Shown here piece after piece: positions 39,799 to 47,866 of a stretch of DNA of 64,000 bases (position 1 is its first letter; every line of letters begins with the position of its first letter). Where the stretch lies: NCBI GenBank assembly GCA_963826795.1, contig CAWGYT010000015.1, forward strand, positions 202,670 to 266,669, written 5' to 3'. The notes under the pieces are model-generated. The model searched no databases. It was not told the DNA's origin and saw only the letters and a program-made list of their open reading frames with translations. This stretch comes from CAWGYT01 sp963826795 (GTDB taxonomy: Bacteria; Planctomycetota; Planctomycetia; Pirellulales; Pirellulaceae). The position numbers and the translations under genes were made by a program.

Positions 39799-39997
39799 GC
39801 GCCCGCCCCATCAAGATCGATGACCTGGCGAGCCCGCGTCACCCCAACAATCGTTCTCACCCCTGACGTCGTTCCGGCTCGACGAACAAGTCTAGCTGAC
39901 CGAGTGGCGCCGGGGAGGGATCGGGACCGCTTCAGCGGGACGGCCAGCTCCGAGGTGACGCCGAGAACGTGACGCCGAGAACATTGACCGAGTGCGG

Positions 39998-40564
39998 TCA
40001 GGAAACGAAGAAAGCTTGGCCCATCTTCTGCACCTGCCACTTCATCATCGTGGAGCGCGATTCGGCCTCATTCATGAAATTACGACCGGTTTTTCCTCGT
40101 GACGTTCGATCGTGATCCAGCCCGGCGGCATGTCCCGCTTCGTGCAGCAACGTCACCATATCCGAGCCAGGCGTGGGCGAAATGAAGACCATGGGCGTGC
40201 GGAAACAAAGCAGCGGGCCATTCGAGATCGTCAGGCCGTTCGCCGGATACTTGAACTGGCAAAACAAGATCAACAGAGACTGCCGCTTGCCGGCTGTTTC
40301 GGCAGCGCCGCTCAGAGTGCGGTAAATGCTCGAATACTGCTCGGGCAGGATCGGAGTGTCGCCAAAATCAAACGTCTGACTCGGCGTCTTCGCTTGGGAC
40401 AACGGCCAGCAGTTCAGCCCAATGCCGTGTTCACTCAACATCGACTCGGCCATCGCGATCACGGGCTTGTCTTTGGCCCCGAAAAAACTCGTCGCCCAAA
40501 AGAGCGCGAGATTCACTTTCTTGTTCCCAGGTAGTTTGTAATCCAGCTTTCCTTGGTCGGTCAT
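39998..40564 (-). CDS. Small metzincin-like metalloprotease domain protein
   Basis: The 188-residue protein contains HEAGHAAGLDHD (141-152), an exact match to the metzincin zinc motif HExxHxxGxxH, followed by FMN in a possible Met-turn (NFMNEAESRS). No signal peptide is seen, and the N-terminal part (MTDQGKLDYKLPGNKKVNLA) is polar. The ATG at 40564 was chosen because GGAG lies about 10 bases upstream and because the longer upstream frame is Arg-rich. The fold around PMVFISPTPGSDMVTLLHEA fits a matrixin-type edge strand and active-site helix. Known metzincins are usually exported, so a cytoplasmic or leaderless form would be unusual. It lies 199 bases before the glycosyltransferase on the same strand. 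Confidence 0.75.
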   Translation of the reverse strand: MTDQGKLDYKLPGNKKVNLALFWATSFFGAKDKPVIAMAESMLSEHGIGLNCWPLSQAKTPSQTFDFGDTPILPEQYSSIYRTLSGAAETAGKRQSLLILFCQFKYPANGLTISNGPLLCFRTPMVFISPTPGSDMVTLLHEAGHAAGLDHDRTSRGKTGRNFMNEAESRSTMMKWQVQKMGQAFFVS

Positions 40565-40935
40565 CGACAACAATCTCCAGGGTTGCCAGTGGGTCAGCAG
40601 AATCGTGGCCCGCGAGGCCAAATACGGAAAAGGCGGTGGCCTTGCTGGCGTCTGAAACGACTCCCGCCTCGCACCCCTCCCGATTCTAACGGGGCCTCTG
40701 CAGCCGTCCAGCTTTAAGTCCAAATTGATGACGTCATTGAATTGCCCCCGGCTCGTCGCTTCGTCGAGCCGCGACTTGCGGCCCGATTGCCTGGGAGCCA
40801 TAATCGCAACTTCTGGAATCGACCGTGGGGCTTCGACTCACGGGGAAAGCGAGCGCCGAGACGCCGAGATGCGCGGCGCAAACGAGGTTCGACGGCGCGT
40901 TGGCAGGAAGATCGGATCGAGGTGAGGGGCAGCCG
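40565..40935. other. Divergent intergenic region between the metzincin gene and the sugar-oxidation operon
   Basis: About 370 bases with GC-rich, Arg-coding frames on both strands that are not credible genes. Promoters for both directions must lie here, but no good consensus boxes were recognised. A GAGGGGC sequence just before 40936 is the ribosome binding site of the dehydrogenase gene. Confidence 0.45.
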
Positions 40936-41964
40936 ATGAAGGCGATCGTGCTTGAGCAACCACGGCAGTTCGCGATGCACGACATCGCCGAACCAGGTCG
41001 GCCGGGTCCGGACGAAGCCCTGGTTCGGGTTCACCGGGTCGGCATTTGCGGGACCGATCTGGCCGGTTACCTTGGCAAATTCCCGTTCTACAGTTACCCT
41101 CGCATTCCCGGCCATGAACTAGGCGTCGAGGTGGTCGAAGTCGGGTCCGACGTGACCGAGATCAAGCCGGGCGACCGGTGTGCGGTGGAGCCCTACCTCA
41201 ACAACCCCAACAGCTTTGCCAGCCGGCGAGGACGCCCCAATTGCTGTAACGAATTACGGGTCTTGGGTGTCCACACCGATGGCGGATTGCGACCGTACTT
41301 CGTGGTCCCGGCTCGGAAACTGCATGTGTCGCGCCAGCTCGAACTCGAGCAACTCGCGCTCGTCGAAACACTCGGAATCGGCTGTCATGCGGTGGACCGG
41401 GCCGCGCCGGAGCCGGAGGAGTTCTTGTTGGTGATCGGCGCGGGTCCGATTGGTCTGTCGGTCGTTGAGTTTGCCAAGCTGGCCGGCGTCCACTTGATCG
41501 TGATGGATCAGAATCCCGAACGGCTTGCCTTTTGCCGCGATGTTCTCGGAGTCCCGCACACCGTCGAGTTTCGTGGGGACGACCGTGAATTAGAACGTCT
41601 CCGCGAGATTGCTCAGGGGAACCTGCCGACGATTGTGGTTGACGCGACAGGCAACAAGCTGTCGATGCAGAATGCGTTTCGGTACGTCGAGCATACGGGC
41701 AAGCTGGTTTATGTCGGAATCGTGACGGACGAGATCTGCTTTCGGCATCCCACGCTCCACGCCCCCGAGCTGACGTTGCTCGCCTCGCGCAATTCGCTGC
41801 CCCGCGATTTCCGACGAATCATCGCATTGATCGAGAATGGCGAGTTGGACACGCGGCCCTGGATTACGCATCGCACCGCGTTCTCCGATTTGATTGACGT
41901 CTTCGATTCCTACACCCGGCCCGAGACGGGAGTGATCAAGGCCATCGTTGAGATCCCGGCCTGA
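40936..41964 (+). CDS. Zinc-type alcohol dehydrogenase (MDR family), first gene of a sugar-oxidation operon
   Basis: The 342-residue protein is a medium-chain dehydrogenase that oxidises a sugar, polyol or sugar-acid hydroxyl with NAD(P). Catalytic zinc ligands are visible as C38 in RVGICGTDL and H60-E61 in PGHELGVEV. The Rossmann motif is LLVIGAGPIGLSVVEF. The lobe that normally carries four structural-zinc Cys is degenerate: the segment reads PYLNNPNSFASRRGRPNCC, with only the last Cys pair left. The start at 40936 is preceded by GAGGGGC. It lies 27 bases before the epimerase gene and begins an operon with mutarotase, aldose dehydrogenase and lactonase genes, so a role in a later oxidation step of an L-fucose-like sugar is plausible (inference). 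Confidence 0.9.
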   Translation: MKAIVLEQPRQFAMHDIAEPGRPGPDEALVRVHRVGICGTDLAGYLGKFPFYSYPRIPGHELGVEVVEVGSDVTEIKPGDRCAVEPYLNNPNSFASRRGRPNCCNELRVLGVHTDGGLRPYFVVPARKLHVSRQLELEQLALVETLGIGCHAVDRAAPEPEEFLLVIGAGPIGLSVVEFAKLAGVHLIVMDQNPERLAFCRDVLGVPHTVEFRGDDRELERLREIAQGNLPTIVVDATGNKLSMQNAFRYVEHTGKLVYVGIVTDEICFRHPTLHAPELTLLASRNSLPRDFRRIIALIENGELDTRPWITHRTAFSDLIDVFDSYTRPETGVIKAIVEIPA

Positions 41965-41991
41965 GCCCCGAATACCGAGGACTGAGTACTG

Positions 41992-42812
41992 ATGAAGTCC
42001 GCCATTACCGTCAGCCTGGTTGCGGAAGCTCGGGGAGGCCCGTTCGTTTATTGGGACGATCTTCCCGCCGCTTGTCGGGAGGCGAGCGAACTAGGTTTTG
42101 ATGCGGTCGAAATCTTTCCACCGGGTCCCGAGGCGATCGACGCGACGACGATCGCGCCGAGCTCACCCGAACGGGGCTCAATCTGGCGGCCGTCGGAACC
42201 GGGGCCGGATGGGTCAAGCATCGACTCACGCTGACCGATCCCGATCCGGCGATTCGGGCGGCAGCCGTGCGATTCGTAGAAACCATGATTGAAGCCGCGG
42301 CGGCGTTGGGGGCCCCGGTAATCATTGGCTCGATGCAAGGTCGGTCGGGTCCGCAGGTTTCCCCCTCAACAGCCCGGGACCACCTCCGCCGTGGACTCGA
42401 TACGTTGGCCGAATCCGCGCGGCGGCGGGGAGTCCCGTTGATCTACGAGCCGCTCAATCGGTACGAAACGAATCTTTGCAATACGCTCGCCGACGGCGTC
42501 CAATTGCTCGAGTCGCTCTCATCAGACAACGTGGTTCTGCTGGCGGACTTGTTTCACATGAACCTTGAGGAGTCGCAGATGGACGTCGCGATTCGGGATG
42601 CAGGCCGGCGGATCGGACACGTGCATTTTGTCGACTCGAATCGACATCCGCCGGGAGCCGGCCACTTGGATTTTCCGCCCTTGATCCAGGCCTTGGCGGC
42701 GATCGGCTACGCGGGCTACCTCTCGGCCGAAGCCTTGCCGTTGCCCGACACGCAAGCGGCTGCCCGCCGGACGATTGATGCCTTTCGGCGTCTGATGGGC
42801 CCCATCGCGTAA
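41992..42812 (+). CDS. Sugar isomerase/epimerase (TIM barrel, tagatose 3-epimerase-like), interrupted by a frameshift
   Basis: The N-terminal 50 or so residues (MKSAITVSLVAEARGG ... GFDAVEIFPPGPEAIDATTI) are in one frame. The rest, from AELTRTGLNLAAVGTGAGWV, is in another; they join near 42141-42158, where one base appears to be missing. The C-terminal half carries the metal-site motifs of the xylose isomerase-like TIM barrel family: YEPLNRYETNLCNT (Glu), LLADLFHMNLEE (Asp), GHVHFVDSNRHPPGAGHLDF (His) and SAEALPLPD (Glu). The arrangement is closest to D-tagatose 3-epimerase, IolE/IolI and hydroxypyruvate isomerase relatives. The reconstructed length is about 273 residues, normal for the family. 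The exact substrate is unknown, but the operon context points to sugar or sugar-acid metabolism. Confidence 0.85.
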
Positions 42813-42896
42813 CAGGCGGCGCACCGCCGACCCGGGCGGACGCCGATCTCGACACGACCCAGCGCCGTGAACGTCACCTACCGAGAAACCCAGCCC

Positions 42897-44190
42897 ATGA
42901 ACGACGAGACGCATCGACTGGCACCGATTAAGACCTTGGGCTTGGCCCCCAGCTTTGGCTTCGGGGACCGCACGGGCCTGGCCACGGACGGCCACGTGGC
43001 CGCCATGCGTCGGGCCGGTGGCGGGATCTGCCCGATCTTTCCCCAGCAGTCAATTCGGGAAATGACACGCACCGGCCGGACGCCCGAACAGGTGATGCAC
43101 GACGCCTTGGCGGGTATGGCGCGTCGCGGCTGGACCGAAGGCAGCGGCGCGGACGCCGATCACTTGAAGACCAAACAGGACGTGGATGTCACCTTCGCGG
43201 CAGGTTTTTGTTTCTTCACGCTGGATCCTTCCGACGTGGTCGACGCGGCCGCCGACGACGACCCTGAAGCCGTCCTGCGTGAAAAATTCGCGGCCCTCGC
43301 CGAACAGGTCCGATGGGTGCCCCGCTACGTCGGCCGACGCGTCGAGCTGTCCAACGGAACCGAGTTGGAGTTCACGGAGGAAGCTTGCCTCCGAGCGGCC
43401 GTCAAATACGGATTGGCGTTGAACCAAGCGAAGGAGCTGGCACGCTATATTGGCCAGCGACACGAGGCGGCCAGTCGCGAATACGAATTGGAATTGAGCG
43501 TCGACGAAACCCCTCAGCCCACGTCGCTGGTCGAACACTATATCGTGGCCGACCAATGCCTCCAGGACGGCGTCCCGTTGGTCAGCCTGGCACCTCGCTT
43601 CCCGGGAGACTTCGAAAAGGGTGTCGATTTCAAAGGCGATGATCTCCAGCTGCGCCAGTCGCTGCACGACCATGCGGAGATCGCCCGTCAGCTGGGTCCT
43701 TATAAACTGAGTCTCCACTCGGGGTCGGACAAGATTTCGATGTATCGCTGGCTCGCGGAAGCGACCCGAGGGTTGTTTCATGTCAAGACGGCGGGAACGA
43801 GCTACCTTGAGGCGCTCCGTGTCGCGGCGCGGCACGATCCGACACTGCTCCGCCGGATTGTCGATTACGCCCGGGGTCGATTTGAAACGGATCGCGCCAC
43901 ATACCACCTGTCCGCAACGCTGGCCGACGTGCCTCCGCCGGACCAAGTTGGCGAGCGCACGCGAGCTGGAAACCCTTTATTTGGAGTGTTGGGATGCGGT
44001 TCCGCCCGGTCAGGGTTTCACCTCGCCCGGACGACAAATCCTGCACTGCACATTCGGCTCCGTGCTGACACATCCGCAGTTCGGACCCGAATTGCGCCAA
44101 GTCCTCACGGAACATGCCGAGACGTACGCCGAGGTTCTGGCAGACCACTTTGAACGACACTTGCGAGCGCTCCAAGCGGGACTTGCGTGA
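42897..44190 (+). CDS. UxaE-like tagaturonate/fructuronate epimerase family protein, frameshifted near its end
   Basis: The protein resembles the tagaturonate epimerase family: IKTLGLAPSFGFGDRTGLAT near the start, then CPIFPQQSIREMTRTGRTPE, GADADHLKTKQDVDVT and FFTLDPSDVVD. Further on come VEHYIVADQCLQ and SLHSGSDKISMYRWLAEAT. After ADVPPPDQV the frame goes wrong; the correct end (ASARELETLYLECWDAVP to HFERHLRALQAGLA) is in the +1 frame and stops at 44190. The join is at the GG at 43950-43951, where one base seems to be extra. The ATG at 42897 is chosen over a GTG at 42867. The known enzyme interconverts D-tagaturonate and D-fructuronate; here it may act on another keto-acid or ketose of the operon's pathway. 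The reconstructed length is about 430 residues. Confidence 0.85.
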
Positions 44191-44277
44191 GGACCGCCGC
44201 CGGCTGCGTCTCCGCGTGTAACCGAAAGCGTGGGCCGGGATTTGCGGCCGTGTTCCTGAACTACGAAGGAGTCTCTC

Positions 44278-44724
44278 ATGCTACGACAGCGTCTGATTCA
44301 TCCCAAAATCAACGAAGTCTTAGGCCGCGCCGGGCATCACGCGAAGGTTCTGATCGCCGATGGCAATTATCCCGCCTCGACGACACTCGGCCCCAGTGCC
44401 GAGCTGGTCAGTTTGAATCTTGCCCCGGGGATCGTGACTTGTACGCAAGTCTTACGTGCCCTGCTCACGGCGATCCCCGTCGAGGCGGCCCATACGATGA
44501 TGTACGAAACGACCGGCCCCTACGCGCTTCCAGCCGATCCGCCCGTTTGGGCCGAGTATCGTCAGGCGATTGCGGAAGCAGGGCTGCAGCTGGAACTTGA
44601 ACCCATCGAAAAATGGGCGTTCTACGAATCCGTCAAGACACCCGACCTCGCACTCACGATCCAAACGGGCGATCAGCAACGGTTCGCAAACCTCCTACTG
44701 ACCATTGGTGTGCGAATGGACTGA
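44278..44724 (+). CDS. fucU: RbsD/FucU-family sugar mutarotase
   Basis: The 148-residue protein has the full pattern of RbsD/FucU: MLRQRLIHPKINEVLGRAGH near the start, then HAKVLIADGNYPAS with the catalytic His near 20 and the Asp at 28, and a C-terminal half with YETTGPYALP and EKWAFYESVKTPDLAL. These enzymes speed up interconversion of sugar anomers, L-fucose for FucU and D-ribose for RbsD. The ATG is preceded by GAAGGAG. The gene lies 87 bases after the UxaE-like gene and 131 bases before an L-fucose/L-galactose-type dehydrogenase, which uses one anomer. Fucose is therefore the most likely substrate, by context rather than by sequence alone. Confidence 0.88.
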   Translation: MLRQRLIHPKINEVLGRAGHHAKVLIADGNYPASTTLGPSAELVSLNLAPGIVTCTQVLRALLTAIPVEAAHTMMYETTGPYALPADPPVWAEYRQAIAEAGLQLELEPIEKWAFYESVKTPDLALTIQTGDQQRFANLLLTIGVRMD

Positions 44725-44855
44725 TGGGCTGATTCGTGCCGATACCGATCGATGGCTCGCCCCGGACCATGGGCGGGCGACCAAATAAGTGCTCCTCGGC
44801 CTGCAACTCGGCACAGCTCACTCGAGACAAAGGAAGGTGCAAAGGAACTGCGGAC

Positions 44856-45806
44856 ATGCAATATCGCTCGCTCGGAAAAACGGGTATTGAACTCTCGACT
44901 CTCAGCTTCGGCGCGTCCTCCCTGGGACAAGAGTTTCGTCGAGTCGACTTGAATGAGGCAATTCGGTCGGTCCATGTCGCGCTCGACGTCGGCATCAATT
45001 TCATCGACACCTCGCCCTATTATGGCCGGGGGACCTCTGAATGCCTGTTGGGATTCGCGCTGCGCGAGATCCCACGGGAAAAGTATTTCCTCGGCACAAA
45101 GCTCGGTCGATACGACCGACAACACTTTGATTTCTCAGCAGAGCGTGTGGTAGAAAGCGTGGACGTCAGCCTCCAGCGGATGGGCGTCGATTATCTGGAT
45201 CTCATTCTGTGCCACGACATCGAGTTCGTTGAAATGTCGCAGATCGTCGACGACACACTCCCAGCCCTGCGCAAGTTGCAGCGGCAAGGCAAAGTACGAT
45301 TCGTGGGGATCTCTGGTTATCCGATGAAGATCTTTCGCTATGTGCTTGAACGAACCGACCTCGACGTCATCCTGTCATATAACCACTACACGCTTCAAAA
45401 CACGATGCTGGCCGATCTGGTCCCGTATCTGAAAAAGAAAGAGGTTGGGATCCTGAACGCCGCGCCGTTTTCAGCTCGGCTGCTGACCAACGCCCCCTTA
45501 CCGGCTTGGCACAAGGCGACCGACGCCGTCCGTTCGGTTTGTCGCCGCGCGGCAGAGCATTGCCAGCGTCAGGGCCAGGATTTGGCTCAGCTGGCGTTGC
45601 AGTTTTCGCTGGCCCATCCCGACCTGACCACATGCATCACGGGCTCGGCGAACCCCGCCCGGATCGCGCAGTGGGCGGCCTGGGCCGAACAGCCGATCGA
45701 CGCCCGGCTGCTGCAGGAAGTGCAGCAAATCCTCGCCCCGATTCACAACTGGTTCTACATCGAAGGCCGGCCCGAGAATAACGACCCGCCGCCTGACTCA
45801 GCATGA
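44856..45806 (+). CDS. Aldo/keto reductase, L-fucose/L-galactose 1-dehydrogenase type
   Basis: The 316-residue enzyme belongs to the aldo/keto reductase superfamily. The catalytic tetrad is visible: D51 in NFIDTSPYYG, Y56, K82 in GTKLGRYD and H120 in LILCHDIEF. Its pattern (GKTGIELSTLSFGASSLGQE; FDFSAERVVESVDVSLQRMG; FVGISGYPMKIFRYVLER; DVILSYNHYTLQN) is close to plant L-galactose 1-dehydrogenase and bacterial L-fucose/D-threo-aldose dehydrogenases, which oxidise the sugar C1 to a lactone with NAD(P). The ATG at 44856 was chosen because it begins the conserved MQYRSLGKTG; an upstream frame extension is not conserved in style. It is followed after 70 bases by a lactonase, the expected next enzyme. 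Confidence 0.9.
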   Translation: MQYRSLGKTGIELSTLSFGASSLGQEFRRVDLNEAIRSVHVALDVGINFIDTSPYYGRGTSECLLGFALREIPREKYFLGTKLGRYDRQHFDFSAERVVESVDVSLQRMGVDYLDLILCHDIEFVEMSQIVDDTLPALRKLQRQGKVRFVGISGYPMKIFRYVLERTDLDVILSYNHYTLQNTMLADLVPYLKKKEVGILNAAPFSARLLTNAPLPAWHKATDAVRSVCRRAAEHCQRQGQDLAQLALQFSLAHPDLTTCITGSANPARIAQWAAWAEQPIDARLLQEVQQILAPIHNWFYIEGRPENNDPPPDSA

Positions 45807-45876
45807 ATCACCGCGTCATCCACGGCATCATTCACGGCGCGGAATCACCACCCCTTATTTCCTTGGCGGCGATGCC

Positions 45877-46710
45877 ATGAACCGAATCGATGCGCATCAT
45901 CATCTTTGGCAACTCGGTCACTTTGACTATCGTTGGCTGGAGGCGCCCGAGCTGGCCCCGTTGCGGCGGAATTTCCTGCCGCAGGATCTGGCGCCGTTGC
46001 TGCAGGAAGTCCAAGTCGATCGAACGATCGTCGTGCAGACTCAACACGATCTGGCGGAGAATCTATGGGCGTTGCGGCTGGCCGAGCAGTTCGATTTTCT
46101 GGCCGGAGTCGTCGGCTGGGTCGATTTGCGAAGCCCTCGTTGCGAAGAGCAACTGCTGGAGGCCATCGCCCACCCGAAGTTCGTGGGAGTGCGCCATCTG
46201 ACACAGGACGAGCCCGAGGACGACTTTTTGATCCGTCCCGACGTCCTGGCCGGATTGAAGGTCCTCGCAAAGCACGACGTTCCGTTCGATCTTTTGCTCC
46301 AAGTACGACACCTGCCGCACGTGGCCGCCCTCGCCAGCCAACTGCCCGGACTGCGGCTCGTCATCGATCATCTGGCGAAGCCACGGATCAGAGACGGGCA
46401 TCTGGACGATTGGGCAAGACACTTGCGAGCAGCCGCCGAATATCCGAATGTCTTTTGCAAGTTGTCAGGGATGGTTACCGAGGCCGACTGGTCAGCCTGG
46501 ACACCGCGCGATTTGCAGCCCTACGTCGATCGCGCCCTCGCCGCGTTCGGTCCGGAGCGTTGCATGTTTGGTTCGGATTGGCCGGTGTGCGAGCTAGCCG
46601 GCACGTACCGTGACGTCCATGACGCGCTCGCAACGTGCATCAGGCAGCTTTCGCCCGCCGAACAGGCGGCGGTCTGGGGAGAAACGGCGAGTCGATTTTA
46701 CGGACTGTAG
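45877..46710 (+). CDS. Amidohydrolase of the L-fucono/L-rhamnono-lactonase group
   Basis: The 277-residue TIM-barrel hydrolase opens the sugar lactone formed by the preceding dehydrogenase. It begins with the metal-binding motif RIDAHHHLWQLGHFDYRWLE and continues with VVGWVDL, FVGVRHLTQDEP, LRLVIDHLAKP, FCKLSGMVTEADWSAW and MFGSDWPVCELAG, where the Asp of GSDWPVC is the conserved base. These blocks match COG3618, which includes L-fuconolactonase and related sugar lactonases. It lies 70 bases after the aldo/keto reductase on the same strand and is the last gene of the operon. No fuconate dehydratase is present in the window, so the pathway is not complete here. The specific lactone is inferred. 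Confidence 0.9.
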   Translation: MNRIDAHHHLWQLGHFDYRWLEAPELAPLRRNFLPQDLAPLLQEVQVDRTIVVQTQHDLAENLWALRLAEQFDFLAGVVGWVDLRSPRCEEQLLEAIAHPKFVGVRHLTQDEPEDDFLIRPDVLAGLKVLAKHDVPFDLLLQVRHLPHVAALASQLPGLRLVIDHLAKPRIRDGHLDDWARHLRAAAEYPNVFCKLSGMVTEADWSAWTPRDLQPYVDRALAAFGPERCMFGSDWPVCELAGTYRDVHDALATCIRQLSPAEQAAVWGETASRFYGL

Positions 46711-46765
46711 TTACGCGTCCGCCCGGACTTGCTTTTCCAATTCGTCCGCGAGCAGCCCGGAGACT

Positions 46766-47428
46766 TCACGAATCCCGCAGCTCGTTCCGCTCGTTCGCTT
46801 GCCAGATCTGGCCCGAAATGACGTCTAGCCCCGTCAGCCACTGGCCGCCGTAACAGTAGGTGTCGATGCATTTCAAATAGCCGACATCCATGATTTCGCC
46901 ATACTTGTCCGGTGTGTGGCCCACCACGGCGACCTTCCCGCTGTGATGTGGGCCCGGCATGGACAATATGAGCGATCGCCAGCGCAGCGTCTCGGGATCA
47001 AGTTCTGCCAGCGGCACGTTGTGGATGTAATTCGCATGCACAAAAAAGTGCCGCTCCGTCTCGTAATAGTCCCGGCAGCGGTCCAAAAAGTCGCGATGGC
47101 TTTCCGGAATCGAATCCAAATTGCCGTCGAACCCGTATGAATCCAGCGTCGCGACTCCCCCATATCGAAGCCAATCGGCAGGACTGGATTGGCCCGTCAG
47201 GACCATTCGCATCATCTCCTCGTGATTGCCCAGCAGCGGGATGACCTGGCTGACCTGTTCCAACTCCAGCAGCCGGTCAAGCACTCCCTTGCTGTTGGGT
47301 CCTCGGTCCACGTAGTCACCAAGCGGGACGAACAGATCGTCAGACGTCGGGCCAATCGCCTCCAGTAAGGTTTCCAGGGCACGGCAACAGCCGTGGATAT
47401 CCCCGATCGCAATGATTCGCGCAGGCAT
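46766..47428 (-). CDS. PPP-family serine/threonine or bis-nucleoside-tetraphosphate phosphatase
   Basis: The 221-residue metallophosphoesterase has all PPP motifs: GDIHGCC (9-15), GDYVDRGPNSKG, GNHEEMM, then FVHANYI and VVGHTPDKYG. Enzymes of this type (ApaH, PrpA/PrpB, PP1-like) dephosphorylate proteins or hydrolyse diadenosine polyphosphates, and the sequence does not decide between these. The conserved start MPARIIAIGDIHG points to the ATG at 47428, but no ribosome binding site is present there. Instead a 13-copy heptamer ends 4 bases upstream. ATGs at 47548 and 47575 are in frame and would add up to 49 residues of repeated EHRAPST. The usable start may depend on repeat number. Confidence 0.88.
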   Translation of the reverse strand: MPARIIAIGDIHGCCRALETLLEAIGPTSDDLFVPLGDYVDRGPNSKGVLDRLLELEQVSQVIPLLGNHEEMMRMVLTGQSSPADWLRYGGVATLDSYGFDGNLDSIPESHRDFLDRCRDYYETERHFFVHANYIHNVPLAELDPETLRWRSLILSMPGPHHSGKVAVVGHTPDKYGEIMDVGYLKCIDTYCYGGQWLTGLDVISGQIWQANERNELRDS

Positions 47429-47432
47429 ACTT

Positions 47433-47523
47433 CGGTGCTCGGTGCTCGGTGCTCGGTGCTCGGTGCTCGGTGCTCGGTGCTCGGTGCTCGGTGCTCGGTG
47501 CTCGGTGCTCGGTGCTCGGTGCT
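47433..47523. repeat. 13 perfect tandem copies of CGGTGCT just upstream of the phosphatase start
   Basis: Thirteen exact copies of a 7-bp unit (91 bp) end 4 bases before the phosphatase ATG on the minus strand, where the unit reads AGCACCG. Translated in any frame it gives the stop-free repeat STEHRAP. Since 7 is not a multiple of 3, adding or losing one unit changes the frame between the upstream ATGs (47548, 47575) and the phosphatase. Copy number is seen directly; variability is inferred. Confidence 0.95.
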
Positions 47524-47740
47524 CAACTATACCGCCGCATCCCGTCATCTTCGGGGACCCCGGCCGACCCGACAAGCGGGCCCGGCAGAAGAGTATTCCG
47601 CATGACGATTGCCACGATGCCTGCCCTGCAACGTGCTGGCCGCTTGTGGGCGAGAGTTTTGCCCGGTTTTCTCGATCCGGCCGGTCACCCGCGCACCGAC
47701 CAAGATACCCCGGCGACTGACGTCCTTAAGCGTCCCGCGC

Positions 47741-47775
47741 AAACAAAAGCCGCATCCCGAGTCCCGAGATGCGGC
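47741..47775 (-). terminator. Rho-independent terminator of the second BBP7 gene
   Basis: On the minus strand an 8-bp stem (GCCGCATC / GATGCGGC, at 47768-47775 and 47749-47756) encloses an 11-base loop and is followed by TTTTGTTTG. It lies about 90 bases after the stop of the BBP7 gene at 47867 and fits its transcription end. Confidence 0.78.
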
Positions 47776-47866
47776 GTGGTTGGCACGAGTTGGACCTCTC
47801 GTCGCCGTTTTTTCAATCCCTTGGATTTCACACGTAGCGTCGCTTTCTTTGATCCGCAATCCCGAC

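Noticed and set aside
46717..46740. Terminator after the lactonase gene
   Set aside because: The stem GTCC/GGAC is only 4 bp and the T-rich stretch is interrupted, so it does not pass as an intrinsic terminator.
47433..47523. CRISPR-like repeat
   Set aside because: The units are 7 bp, directly adjacent and without spacers, so this is a simple tandem repeat.
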